A DNA stretch of 64,000 nucleotides from Misgurnus anguillicaudatus (taxonomy: Eukaryota > Chordata > Actinopteri > Cypriniformes > Cobitidae). The stretch covers positions 27,083,501 to 27,147,500 of the forward strand of contig NC_073348.2 of the NCBI RefSeq assembly GCF_027580225.2, given 5' to 3'. The position numbers and the translations under genes are program-made. How positions within the stretch are numbered: position 1 is the first letter of the stretch; each line of letters opens with the position of its first letter. This document shows, in pieces, positions 13,080-22,551 of the stretch. The notes beneath the pieces are model-generated. The model was not told the origin of the DNA, made no database searches, and saw only the letters and a program-made list of their open reading frames with translations.

Positions 13080-13272
13080 AAAATGAGGGTCCCACCCTCA
13101 GCCCAAAAAAAAAAAAAAAAAAAAAAACAAACAAGTCCCAGCTCCTAGTGGTTTCCCTGTGTCCCCCAACTGAGTGTCCACTCCTCCAACTCAGCAGCCC
13201 TGGCACCTAGGGAGCAATTCAAGAGAAAGGAAAAGACAGCAAGCAGGGGTCAACAGAGGGAAGAGATACAAA

Positions 13273-13520
13273 CTAGGTTAAAGGAGCTCGAGACAAGGCA
13301 TCTGCAATGATATTATCCTTACCACTAATGTGTCTAATATCAAGGTTAAATGGTTGTAAGAACAAAGCCCACCGCATCAAGCGCTGGTTGGGATTTTGCA
13401 GGGACTTCAGAAAAATGAGTGGGTTATGATCAGTAAACACCGTTAAAGGAGTCAAACCTGAACCAACATAGACTTCAAAGTGCTGTAGAGCCCAAATGAG
13501 TCCTAACGCCTCCTTTTTTT
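13273..13520 (-). pseudogene. C-terminal RNase H segment, out of frame with the main polyprotein
   Basis: After an A7 run (minus strand; T7 at 13514-13520) the coding sense moves to another frame and stays open to TAG at 13275-13273. The segment contains the RNase H motifs VFTDHNPL, QRLMRWALFLQ and the hallmark DALSRAP near its end, which is the normal C-terminus of gypsy Pol. The single-base length difference lies in a homopolymer, so a sequencing or assembly error is as likely as a true mutation. Confidence 0.85.
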
Positions 13521-16500
13521 ATTACAGAGTAGTTTTTCTGGTACTTATTAAATTTCCTGGAAAAGAAACTAACTGGACACTCAACATTGTCCTCATTTTC
13601 CTGGAAAAGCACAGCCCCAGCACCTATTTGACTGGCGTCTACCTGCAATTTGAAAGGTTTCCCAAAATGTGGTGCTGCCAACACGGGTGCCGAACACAAA
13701 AGAACCTTAACTGCATCAAATGCCTCTTGACACTGGGTGGACCAGATAAATTCAGCCTTGGCCTTTAATAGATTGGTCAATGGGGCCACTACTACAGAAA
13801 AATTCTTACAAAAAGCACGGTAGTACCCCACCATTCCCAGGAAGCGCATCAATTCTTTCTTTGAAGAAGGCTGTGGAAACTGCTTCACAGCCTGAACCTT
13901 GGCTTCCACAGGACAAACAAAACCCTGGCCAACAACCTTGCCTAGGTATGTAACAGTAGCTTTGGCAAACTCACACTTTGCCAAATTAACAGTTAACCTG
14001 GCCCACACCAGTCTTTCAAACAGGGCTTGAACTCTCTGGACATGGTCCTCCCAGGAGTCTGAGTAGACGACCACATCATCCAGATACACAGCACACCCTT
14101 CCAGACCTGAGACCACCTGATTCATCAGCCTCTGGAAAGTGGCTGGAGCATTTCGTAAGCCGAAAGGCATCACTGTGTAAGAGAACAATCCAGATGGAGT
14201 GATAAAGGCAGCAATCTCACGAGCCATTTTGGTAAGGGGTACTTGCCAATATCCCTTTAAAAGATCAAATTTGCTAACATACTTTGCTGCCCCGACTTGA
14301 TCAATACAGTCCTCCATCCTTGGAAGAGGGTAAAGGTCTGCCTTAGTGACATTATTTACCTTTCTATAATCAGTGCAGGGTCTAAAAGTGGAATCAGACT
14401 TTTTGACCAGAATACAGGGTGAAGCCCAATTTGAAGAACTTGGCTCAGCAATACCATTGTCCAACATATACCGCACCTCGGTTTCCAATTGCTTTCTCTT
14501 CTCCTCAGATACTCGATAGAATCTCTGTTTGATAGGCTTAGCATCTCCAATGTCTATGTCATGCTCAATTAAATGGGTTTGAGATGGAGTGTCAGAAAAC
14601 AAAACGGGGTAGCTTCTAATAAGAGATAACAATTCCTCACGTTTCTCAGAGTCTAAATGGTCTATCAAAACATCAAGGTTTTGCAAAGTCTGGGAGTTTT
14701 TCAACCGACCCTGTAAGACCTCATCCGAAACCCTAACTACCTCTTCTTCTCCACCCTCCACAAAGTTAATGCCATAAGATGCAGTGACTGAAGCAGCAGT
14801 CAACGCTGACCTCACTGCTAGAGTACCTTCCACTTTGCTCAAATCACGGGAATAATAACATTTTAGCAAGTTCACATGGCACAATTTAGAGGACTTCCTA
14901 TGACCAGTGGTTTCAATAAGATAGTTCAAATCTGAAACTTTGCGCAACACTGTAAAAGGACCATAGTACTTTGCCTGAAAAGGTGAACTTACCAGAGGCA
15001 AAAGAGCAAGTACACGATCACCAGGACTAAACTCACGCAGCTCAGCCTGTCTGCCATATTTCTGTTTCATTTTCTTCTGAGCACATTGTAGTTTTTCTTT
15101 CGCCAGTTCACCAGCCTTATACAACTTCATCCTAAAACCATTTACATAGTCAATAAGGCTCCGAGGTGGTTCCTCAGGCAAACCACCATCCTGTAGTACC
15201 GCTAACGGCCCACGAACCTTGTGACCAAACACCAAGTCATTAGGGCTAAACCCTGTGCTTTCCTGCACCACCTCACGAGCAGCCAGTAGCAGCCAGGGTA
15301 ACCCCTCCTCCCAATCTGCAGACAGTTCTGTACAGTATGCACGAAGCAAGGACTTTAACGTTTGATGAAAACGTTCCAAAGCTCCCTGGCTCTGGGCATG
15401 GAATGCAGTAGACTTGTTGTGTTTAACCTTAAGCTGTTTGAGAACCTGAGCAAATAAATGAGATGTAAAGTTAGACCCTCGATCTGACTGAATGATTTTT
15501 GGAATCCCAAATGTTGAAATAAATTGAGTTAATGCTTTAACTACTGATTTTGAAGTTATGTTACGCAGGGGAAAAGCTGCTGGATATCTAGTTGCTTGAC
15601 ACATAACAGTTAACAAGTAGCTATGGCCTAACTTGGACCGTGGTAAAGGCCCAACACAATCAATAAGAAGATGCTCAAAAGGTTGCCCTATGGCTGGGAT
15701 TGGATATAAAGGTGCTGGCTTTACAACCTGGTTTGGCTTGCTTGTGCACTGACACGTATGACAAGTTCTAATAAACTGAGCTACATCCCGCTTCAAACGT
15801 GGCCAAAAGAAGTAACGGAGTATGCGATCATAAGTTTTACAAACACCCATATGACCTGCCACATCACCATGTGACGTTTGCAACACTTTATTTCGTAAAG
15901 TAGTAGGTACAACTACTTGAAAAACTGGTTCTCCTAGACCCTGATTACAGTATGGAACCCATTTTCTGACCAACAGCCCATCCAAAAGAAAATAACACTG
16001 AGCACTATTCCTCACCATTAAATCAGGAACCACTTTATCAAACAGGTCAGTCAAAGTAATATCTGCCTTTTGCTCAGCTACCAATGAATCTCTAGAACTA
16101 ATCAATTGTTCTATCTGGAGTTTAACTGGCAACTCAAGACTTTCTGGCTTACTCTCAACCTCCTTACAAGAGGCAGAGCGGGTAACAACACAAACTGGAA
16201 ATACCTCAGGAGACGCACTGCTGCAATCAGGAGCTACACTTGCACAGGACACTGAAGGTAGCTTCTTGAAGATGTTTGGTTTACCAACTGCCCACACCTT
16301 ACTACCTGCCAAATCATTCCCCAAAATCATATGGATGCCCTCTACTGGCAGCTGGGGTCTAACCCCCACAGTTATATTACCCTCTATCAGACCACATTTT
16401 AGGGTTATTTTATGTAAAGGAGAAGAGAATGGAGTTAAACCCATGCCACATACCATTACACAACTGCCAGTATCAGATTCCTTAGAGAATGGCAAAACAG

Positions 16501-17047
16501 ATTCTAAAATAAAAGAATCTAAAGCCCCCGTGTCTCTTAAGATTTTAATTGGAACATCTTGGCTGCCATCTACCAGGGACACTACACCATCTGAAATAAA
16601 GGCAGAAAAATCACCATGAGAAGACCGAGAACCAAACTGAACTAGTGGCTGAAAAAGCTCACATTGGTAGTCAGAAGCTGTAACGGGAGCTGCAATCACT
16701 GCAGGTTTAATTTGACCTGACTGCTTTGATTTAAGTAGAGGACAATCTTTCTTCCAGTGTCCTTCAACTAAACAGTAGCGACAAATATCATCAACTGAAG
16801 GTTTATATCCCCCAGAACCAACCTTCTGCTGCGGCCTTTGGAAAGAAGCTCCAGAAAAAGAGGACCTACTATTCCTAGGAATAAAATTATTTTTATGGTA
16901 CATAGCACTATTTGACTCAAAATAGCTTTTATGTGTTAACCTGTACTCATCTGCAAGAACTGCTGCATCACTTGGAGACTTAACTTTACGTTCATTAATA
17001 TATGTAGCAACCTGGTCCGACACAGAATCTTTAAACTGTTCCAACAC
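13475..17047 (-). CDS. gag-pol polyprotein of the Gmr1-like retrotransposon (1190-codon open frame)
   Basis: Replication polyprotein of an LTR retrotransposon. Residues 1-45 continue the SCAN-like capsid end. A CCHC zinc knuckle (CRYCLVEGHWKKDC) is at 89-102, the aspartic protease DTG at 172-174 with a later ILGND block at 241-245. The integrase zinc finger is H393-X5-H399-X29-C429-X2-C432 and the integrase catalytic triad D463, D522, E558 (D-35-E spacing). A GPF module is at 696-698. Reverse transcriptase spans roughly 830-1010 with YLDD at 988-991, and RNase H starts near D1137. All listed catalytic residues are present. The apparent Met start is internal: the frame is open upstream to about 17170 with gag sequence. 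The last about 12 residues are frameshift read-through. Protease, IN and RT share one frame. Confidence 0.9.
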   Translation of the reverse strand: MLEQFKDSVSDQVATYINERKVKSPSDAAVLADEYRLTHKSYFESNSAMYHKNNFIPRNSRSSFSGASFQRPQQKVGSGGYKPSVDDICRYCLVEGHWKKDCPLLKSKQSGQIKPAVIAAPVTASDYQCELFQPLVQFGSRSSHGDFSAFISDGVVSLVDGSQDVPIKILRDTGALDSFILESVLPFSKESDTGSCVMVCGMGLTPFSSPLHKITLKCGLIEGNITVGVRPQLPVEGIHMILGNDLAGSKVWAVGKPNIFKKLPSVSCASVAPDCSSASPEVFPVCVVTRSASCKEVESKPESLELPVKLQIEQLISSRDSLVAEQKADITLTDLFDKVVPDLMVRNSAQCYFLLDGLLVRKWVPYCNQGLGEPVFQVVVPTTLRNKVLQTSHGDVAGHMGVCKTYDRILRYFFWPRLKRDVAQFIRTCHTCQCTSKPNQVVKPAPLYPIPAIGQPFEHLLIDCVGPLPRSKLGHSYLLTVMCQATRYPAAFPLRNITSKSVVKALTQFISTFGIPKIIQSDRGSNFTSHLFAQVLKQLKVKHNKSTAFHAQSQGALERFHQTLKSLLRAYCTELSADWEEGLPWLLLAAREVVQESTGFSPNDLVFGHKVRGPLAVLQDGGLPEEPPRSLIDYVNGFRMKLYKAGELAKEKLQCAQKKMKQKYGRQAELREFSPGDRVLALLPLVSSPFQAKYYGPFTVLRKVSDLNYLIETTGHRKSSKLCHVNLLKCYYSRDLSKVEGTLAVRSALTAASVTASYGINFVEGGEEEVVRVSDEVLQGRLKNSQTLQNLDVLIDHLDSEKREELLSLIRSYPVLFSDTPSQTHLIEHDIDIGDAKPIKQRFYRVSEEKRKQLETEVRYMLDNGIAEPSSSNWASPCILVKKSDSTFRPCTDYRKVNNVTKADLYPLPRMEDCIDQVGAAKYVSKFDLLKGYWQVPLTKMAREIAAFITPSGLFSYTVMPFGLRNAPATFQRLMNQVVSGLEGCAVYLDDVVVYSDSWEDHVQRVQALFERLVWARLTVNLAKCEFAKATVTYLGKVVGQGFVCPVEAKVQAVKQFPQPSSKKELMRFLGMVGYYRAFCKNFSVVVAPLTNLLKAKAEFIWSTQCQEAFDAVKVLLCSAPVLAAPHFGKPFKLQVDASQIGAGAVLFQENEDNVECPVSFFSRKFNKYQKNYSVIKKGGVRTHLGSTAL

Positions 17048-17175
17048 AATTAAGTTAGCTAGATCCTCAAAAGTGCTAACTTCAGAAGCTGTATACCACC
17101 GATTAAATGCAGAAATTAAATCACGAACAAACTCAGAATAGGTTTGTGAATCTAACTTTTTCCTATAACGAAAAC
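17045..17175 (-). pseudogene. SCAN-like capsid fragment of gag, truncated
   Basis: Upstream of the Met at 17047 the same frame reads RFRYRKK, then SQTYSEFVRDLISAFNRWY and LANLIVLEQF. This fits the SCAN pattern (Y..FV..L...F.RW, then L..L..LEQF). The SCAN domain of vertebrate zinc-finger proteins is reported to descend from the capsid of Gmr1-like elements, so this agrees with the pol domain order. The N-terminal capsid is missing. Confidence 0.75.
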
Positions 17176-17183
17176 GTATAGCT

Positions 17184-17245
17184 CAAATTTACTGTAAGTC
17201 ACTTTGGATAAAAGCATCTGGCAGATGCATAAATGTAAGTGCAAA
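17184..17245 (+). mobile_element. SINE/L2-type 3' tail fragment
   Basis: ACTGTAAGTCACTTTGGATA followed by AAAGCATCTGGCAGATGCATAAATGTAA is the 3' tail shared by tRNA-derived fish SINEs and L2-like LINEs. It has no head. It abuts the broken 5' edge of the gypsy element, suggesting a truncated insertion with deletion. Confidence 0.7.
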
Positions 17246-17377
17246 TGGGTTAAAGAATAATATGAAAAAATGTAACTGGTTAGTAAGCAGTGGTGCCTTT
17301 GTTATATTGGTGTCGCTGTTTTATAAAGCTATTTTTTCCGCATTACAGTGATTTTTCATTGTTGAATGGGGTTTTAA

Positions 17378-17653
17378 CGGGATAGTTCACCCAAACATTC
17401 TGTACATTTAATCACCCTCAAGTTGTTACAAACCTGTATACATTTCTTTGTTTTGCTGAACACAAAGGAAGATACCGTATTTTAAGCGTTTTTCAGCACC
17501 ATTGACTTTCACAGTATTTTTCTTTCCTACTATGGAAGTCAATGGTGCTCTTGTTTCCTGCTTGATTACAAATATATTCCTTTGTGTTCAGCAAAATAAA
17601 GAAATGTATACAAGTTTAACAACTTAGTAATCATTTTTGGGTGAACTATCCTT
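17378..17653. mobile_element. TTAA-flanked 'GGGATAGTTCACCC' foldback MITE, copy 1
   Basis: Flanked by TTAA (17374-17377; 17654-17657). The left half contains GGGATAGTTCACCC, CACCCTCAAGTTGTTACAAA and TTTGTTTTGCTGAACACAAA; the right half repeats these in inverted order and ends GGGTGAACTATCC. The centre is the near-palindrome around TTTCCTACTATGGAAGTCAA. It is probably of the Angel-type palindromic elements of zebrafish (family name tentative). Confidence 0.85.
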
Positions 17654-17657
17654 TTAA

Positions 17658-18545
17658 GGGCACTGTTTTGTGTTGTGCCACTGACTAAAACCATTGGTTG
17701 TAAAATCAACGTACCACAAGAACTCCTGTGGCTTTTGCTTAATTTCATCAGGTGTGTGTGTGAGAAAGAAAGCATTTTATGTATAATGGCCATGGTAATG
17801 CCTAACACACACACGCACACACACAATCACAAATCATCCTTATCATCCCAATTCATCTCGATGCAGCAGTCATTATCTGGTTAGAGGCAGTGAAGATGGG
17901 GGAAATGGAGTATAAATGGGGCTAATTTGTGTCCTCTGTCTGGGGAAAATGGAGTGATGACATGCAGGAGGAAAAGAGGAGGTAGAGGAGCGGTGCAGAT
18001 GGGTCCTCTCACTGATCAGAAGGGCTTGAGATTTACACACTTCCAATGACATGCTTGAACAAAGAGTGCCAGTTTGGGGGAAATAAGAGAGAGGGAGATA
18101 GAGAGAAAATGGGGAGGGTGTGAAACAAAAGGACGAATGTGGATGAGTTTGTCTGGAAGGGAGATTGGTGTGCTTGCAAACCTATTGACAAATAGATAAC
18201 TGTTTAAACGGATGCTATTACTATAAAGCTCAGAGTACATGTCGTTTTTTTATGTTTACACAAATGTACACGCATGGTTCAATGCATAGCCTTGCAAAGT
18301 ATAGTTTATTTGACTTGTACGTGTACTAAGACATTGCACCAAAAGTCATCAGGGAAGATCATATCTGGGCAAATGAGAAGTATACTTTAAACATTTGTGA
18401 CCCAGTCCGAAAAGTTTCCCATCATTTATAATTTGATAACATGTGTGTCTTTGTTTAGATTACATACAACTACACGTCTTCATTGAGAAATCTAAAAGCA
18501 GCACACAAAAAACACCAAATTATTAGGAGTACCTACATTAACCAC
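17658..18545. other. non-coding
   Basis: Contains a short CA run (17805-17824). No exon or element is recognised. Confidence 0.4.
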
Positions 18546-18548
18546 TAA

Positions 18549-19330
18549 TGCCGCTTTCCATTGCATAGTACACCATGGTTTGGTTTGGGTCAAGTCGGGT
18601 CAGCTCACCTCACTTTGCCTTGGTTAGCTTTTTCATCGAGTTTAGTAACACTTCTGAGTGGGAGGGATTATAGGCGTGTCGTCATATTTGCGCTGCCTAC
18701 TGCTGTGAGATCATACAAGTGAGAGTGTCGTTGTACATTCCTATACATTTATTTATTTCTCAGTCTGCCACAAAATTAAAATTGACCACCACAAATAAAT
18801 GTTTGCACATCGCGTTTATCACTACCTCTGTTTCACATGACAGTTTCTGTACAAACACCGTGGCGTCAGTCGACACGCTCCGCTGAGCCTCATTTAAGTT
18901 GCATTTAAGCATATATGCGGACGTGCGCGTCGCGAATGTGCCGCCACAAACTGCAAGTCTGAAAAAAAAGTTATTTTGTTTCTAATATCTCAACCTGTGG
19001 ATGTCTTTCATAGCCAAAAGGGAGTTTGGGAACTTATAGCAGAGCACAGATGACAACATGTTTGCTCGAGACAGTGCAAGCTAGCATGAAGGTAAAGCTA
19101 ATCTTATATTATCGCGATGGCGCTGGTAGTGACGATTCTCTCAGACCAATCAGTGATCTACAGTGTTTTCGTGTCACGTTTTGGTATCAGTTCGGGTTGC
19201 TTGAAACCCCAACCGAGGTGGTACTAAAAAAGTACTGGGTACTACATACTGAACCCAGTAGAAAAGCCCCCAAAAGTAATCTGACCTGACCCAACCAAAC
19301 CGTGGGGTACTATACAATGGAAAAGCGCCA
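18549..19330. mobile_element. TAA-flanked TIR element (782 bp), Harbinger-like
   Basis: The left end TGCCGCTTTCCATTGCATAG and the right end CTATACAATGGAAAAGCGCCA are imperfect inverted repeats, and homology continues inward (CATGGTTTGGTTTGGGTC versus GACCTGACCCAACCAAACCG). TAA lies immediately outside both ends (18546-18548; 19331-19333). There is no transposase frame. The 3-bp TAA duplication points to PIF/Harbinger mobilisation. Confidence 0.75.
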
Positions 19331-19333
19331 TAA

Positions 19334-20915
19334 AGCAAAGCTCCAAGGTCATATTTCAGTATAAAAGAGCTATAAAACCACTTTCACACCATAATATATC
19401 CACTCAAGTCTCTTTATATCTGGTCCACAGCCCTGTGGCACGCTTAAGCTGAGCAAACGCTCAATGCACACACGGCCGTTCTGTATCGAGTATTATGTGA
19501 GAGAATGGCTCCAAATGCTGGCTGTTGATACATCCAGAACGAACACACGCACACTAACAGCGCTGGGATTTCTATGGCTGACAGTGAATGAGAGGTAGGA
19601 TCAACATTTTGGCTCAGTGCTCACGGCACTTCTCATCTGGCAGGAAGCCCCAATGGACAGGAAGAGAGGGGAGGTGTGAGGAAAGCCATACCGGTGCTCC
19701 ACAACCCTCAGTCCATTCCTCAGCACACCTGAGGCCAACCAACGGAAACTTTTACAGCTGATGAGAACAACCTACAAGTCCTGACAGGTCTGTGGAGGGG
19801 GAGAGAGAAAGGGCCAGAGGAAACCAGCATGCTCATATGTCTCCAAACCACCTATTAAGGCCTTAGAGACCTCATTTATGAAGGAGGGGTCATTTTGAGT
19901 GCCGGTGCTCCATCATTCTCTCATTCTTCCACACTTTTATTCGATCGGGGCTTCGCACCTGCGTCAACAAACAGAGCCTTGCAAACAAAGTGCTCCTTCT
20001 AGAAAAGAAAGAGGACAGAAATAGGAAGGGAGGTGAAAGACGTGAGCTTTTGTTTTGGGCCATGTGAGCATCGGAATGTCGCACGCAAACAGCAGTCAGA
20101 CGCAGACAAACTGTAAAAGCCGAAGCAGACAAAAAGTCTTCAGAAGAAAAGTTTTGAGAGAGACGTGGTGCATTTAGTCATTCATTTATTTTTTTGTAGT
20201 AGGAAAGTGAAACAAAGCAAAAACTTGCTTGATGAAGTTGTAATTTTAAAATTTGGCAACTAATCCCAAAGATTGCATGTTATTTAAAAATTGCCTTATT
20301 ATAACACATTCTAAAAATATTGCTTAATTGTGTAACTCTTTAGTTTGCTTTTCGGGGAAACAGGAACTAACTTTAAAGAAGTGTCCATGCCCTTCACGAA
20401 ACTACCCTGTGGGTGTGTTGTGAGTCTCTTTGTGGTTGTGTGTGAAGCAGCAATCGATTTATCTCAGCACATGATTTCTATATGGTCGAAAGGCAATGAA
20501 TCTTATCTCTTCATCATTCTTGTGTGTGTGTGTGCCAGTACGACTCCACAAGTACCATTTACTGAAGCACAATTGAGCTGCTTATAAGACACACGCCTGC
20601 CATCGTCCAAACCATTACAAATCAATACCCTATTACCACATCAGAGCCACACACTATTCAGACTCAATCTAGAGTGAAACTTACTTTCATTACACACTTA
20701 CCAACCAATACACAACTCGCACTCACATACATCACAGTTCTCACCTTTCTCCCCCACAGCAGGCGTTCGCATCCCACGGAAGGTGTCTCATCACAGTGCA
20801 TCAGTACTGATGATGCTATACCAGACTGTAAATGAGTAGACTGCTCATTCTGCCAAATATTATACAATTAGTTATAGTAGCATTATAATTGAGACATATC
20901 ATGGAAACCAGTAGC
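19334..20915. other. non-coding
   Basis: A (TG)n run is at about 20521-20534. Short frames on both strands lack conserved features. No element borders were found. Confidence 0.4.
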
Positions 20916-20917
20916 CG

Positions 20918-21054
20918 CCCTACATCCAGTAGCTCAATTGGTAGTACACTGTGTTAGCAGGGCATAAGGGCATGGGTTCGATCCACAGGCAACACAGATA
21001 CTAATGCACTGTTAGTCACTTAAAAGCGTCTGCAAAATGCATGAATGTAAATGA
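20918..21054 (+). mobile_element. tRNA-derived SINE
   Basis: The tRNA-like head has A-box TAGCTCAATTGG (20930-20941) and B-box GGTTCGATCC (20975-20984). It is followed by the tail TCACTTAAAAGCGTCTGCAAAATGCATGAATGTAAATG. The overall layout matches cyprinid tRNA-SINEs with an L2-like tail (for example HAmo-type). The head does not fold as an intact tRNA, so it is not a tRNA gene. Confidence 0.85.
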
Positions 21055-21536
21055 CACAATCTAATGTTTATGACACAAGGCCTCCTCCAAGCAACCTACA
21101 TTATCTGTGGAAGTAGCAAAAATAGGTCATTCAGAAACCATCACGGCATTAAAGTCACATCAGTGCCTACATTAACGTATGACTGCCCACATTTACATAT
21201 CAATAGTTATTCAGTATTCATGTAACTTGCCCTGTCCTGATGAATGACTGTATGCTGTTGTTAGCCAATCATAATAGTCATAAAGACTTAAGGTGCACTA
21301 CTGTAGCTATACAATACATCCATTAAGCTTGCCACCCAACTTTAAATTGTCTTGAGGCAGTCAACGGATTGTAAAGTAGAATTGTAATCTCATTTTTGTG
21401 AGATAAAGAGCTTAGCAGACACAACAATGGTAGATAAGTAAAAAAGTCAAGAAGGCTTCATGTGGATAAATAACATTTTACAGTAAAGTGTTACATTTAA
21501 TAAAGATCTGAAAGATCACTAAATGTAAGCAATCAT
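21055..21536. other. non-coding
   Basis: Nothing recognised. Confidence 0.35.
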
Positions 21537-21538
21537 TA

Positions 21539-22549
21539 GCTGCATTTCCATTAAAGATTTGCGCAAAATTTTAGCGTTATTTTCTAAATGTCGACATAAA
21601 ACTATTGCAAAATATTCATTAACTAATGTTATGTGAATAAAACGTAATTTTGTTGTCTTGCGATAAGTCATTCCAACAACCATGACGGGTGTGTTCGATT
21701 TATTGCGGTGCAGACTAACATGCAGATGACATGAAATACCGTGACGCAAAAGCATGCAAAGAATTATCTTACGGTATTTTGATGTCATGCGCTTGTCGCT
21801 TCTTGTGACACCACATGAAGTTGAAAACACATCTTTTGTCTTGTCCTCCAACGAAACCCGCGCCATATTTAAACAATGATCATGTGACTTTTACGCACAT
21901 CAGGTGACGTTTAAATGCGGAAAAAATTAGAATTGCCTAAAAAAATACGTCACCAGCAGCCCTGTCACACGAAATACAAAATTACGTACCTATAGTCGTT
22001 CTTTTTCGTGATACTGTCACGAATTTCCGCGTTTTTTCATGATCGTATCATAAATTTCTGTTTCATTGTCACGTATTGGTTACTCAACTCTTTTGTCCTG
22101 TTTTCTTACCATTGTCGCTTTGGTTTAGGGTTACATTTACATAAAATTACATCCTTACCCAAACCCAACTCTAGCCCTTAGTATAAACAAATACTTAAAG
22201 TGACATCCTAACGCAAACACCAAATCTAACCCGAAATCGAAGCGACAATGGTTTGAAAATAGAAAAAAGCAGTTGAGTAACCAATACGACCGCGATGATG
22301 ACACGTAAACAGAAATTTGTGATACGGTCACGAAGGAACGCGGAAATTCGTGACAGTGTCACGAAAAAGAATCAAAGAATTACGTGACTATAGCTACATA
22401 ATTTCGTGAGACTGGGTAGTCACCAGAGCGTTAAAACTGTCTTTGCACTATATAGGAGTTTATGTGAAATTGCCGTGTTTCCATTGGGCGCCTTTTTAAT
22501 TCACTTGCGAATTTAATTTGCGCAATTTGAAGGGAAATGAAAACGCAGC
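21539..22549. mobile_element. TIR element carrying a nested hAT-like insert
   Basis: Left GCTGCATTTCCATTAAAGAT (then TTGCGCAAA) and right TTGCGCAATTTGAAGGGAAA (then TGAAAACGCAGC) are imperfect inverted repeats flanked by TA. Removing the inner element 21957-22418 leaves about 550 bp. The 115-codon minus-strand frame over its left half is a chance frame. Confidence 0.65.
21957..22418. mobile_element. hAT-like MITE with perfect 8-bp target duplication
   Basis: GTCACCAG occurs immediately before (21949-21956) and after (22419-22426). The termini CAGCCCTGTCACACGAAAT and ATTTCGTGAGACTGGGTA are inverted repeats, and the interior is also palindromic (TATAGTC/GACTATA; TTGGTTACTCAACT/AGTTGAGTAACCAA). 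It is 462 bp and non-coding. The 8-bp duplication is typical of hAT. Confidence 0.85.
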
Positions 22550-22551
22550 TA

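Larger units (their letters stand above)
12691..17180 (-). mobile_element. Gmr1-like Ty3/gypsy retrotransposon, 5'-truncated
   Basis: From 5' to 3' on the minus strand: partial gag (17170-16700), protease, integrase, reverse transcriptase and RNase H (to 13273), 3' untranslated DNA with a T-run, polypurine tract (13079-13069) and a 378-bp 3' LTR (13068-12691). Integrase before RT is the diagnostic Gmr1 arrangement described for a deuterostome gypsy lineage; ordinary gypsy elements have it after RNase H. The 5' LTR, primer-binding site and start of gag are absent: at 17181 the sequence changes to a SINE/L2-type tail. One frameshift interrupts RNase H. The long open frame suggests a fairly recent insertion, but this copy is not autonomous. 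Confidence 0.93.

Noticed and set aside
16266..16619. 117-codon plus-strand frame
   Set aside because: Lies antisense within the retrotransposon gag-pol and has no domain of its own.
20918..21054. Functional tRNA gene
   Set aside because: A and B boxes are present but the stems do not pair as a tRNA, and an L2-like SINE tail follows.
21519..21866. 115-codon minus-strand frame
   Set aside because: Falls over the inverted repeat of a DNA transposon and crosses its border.
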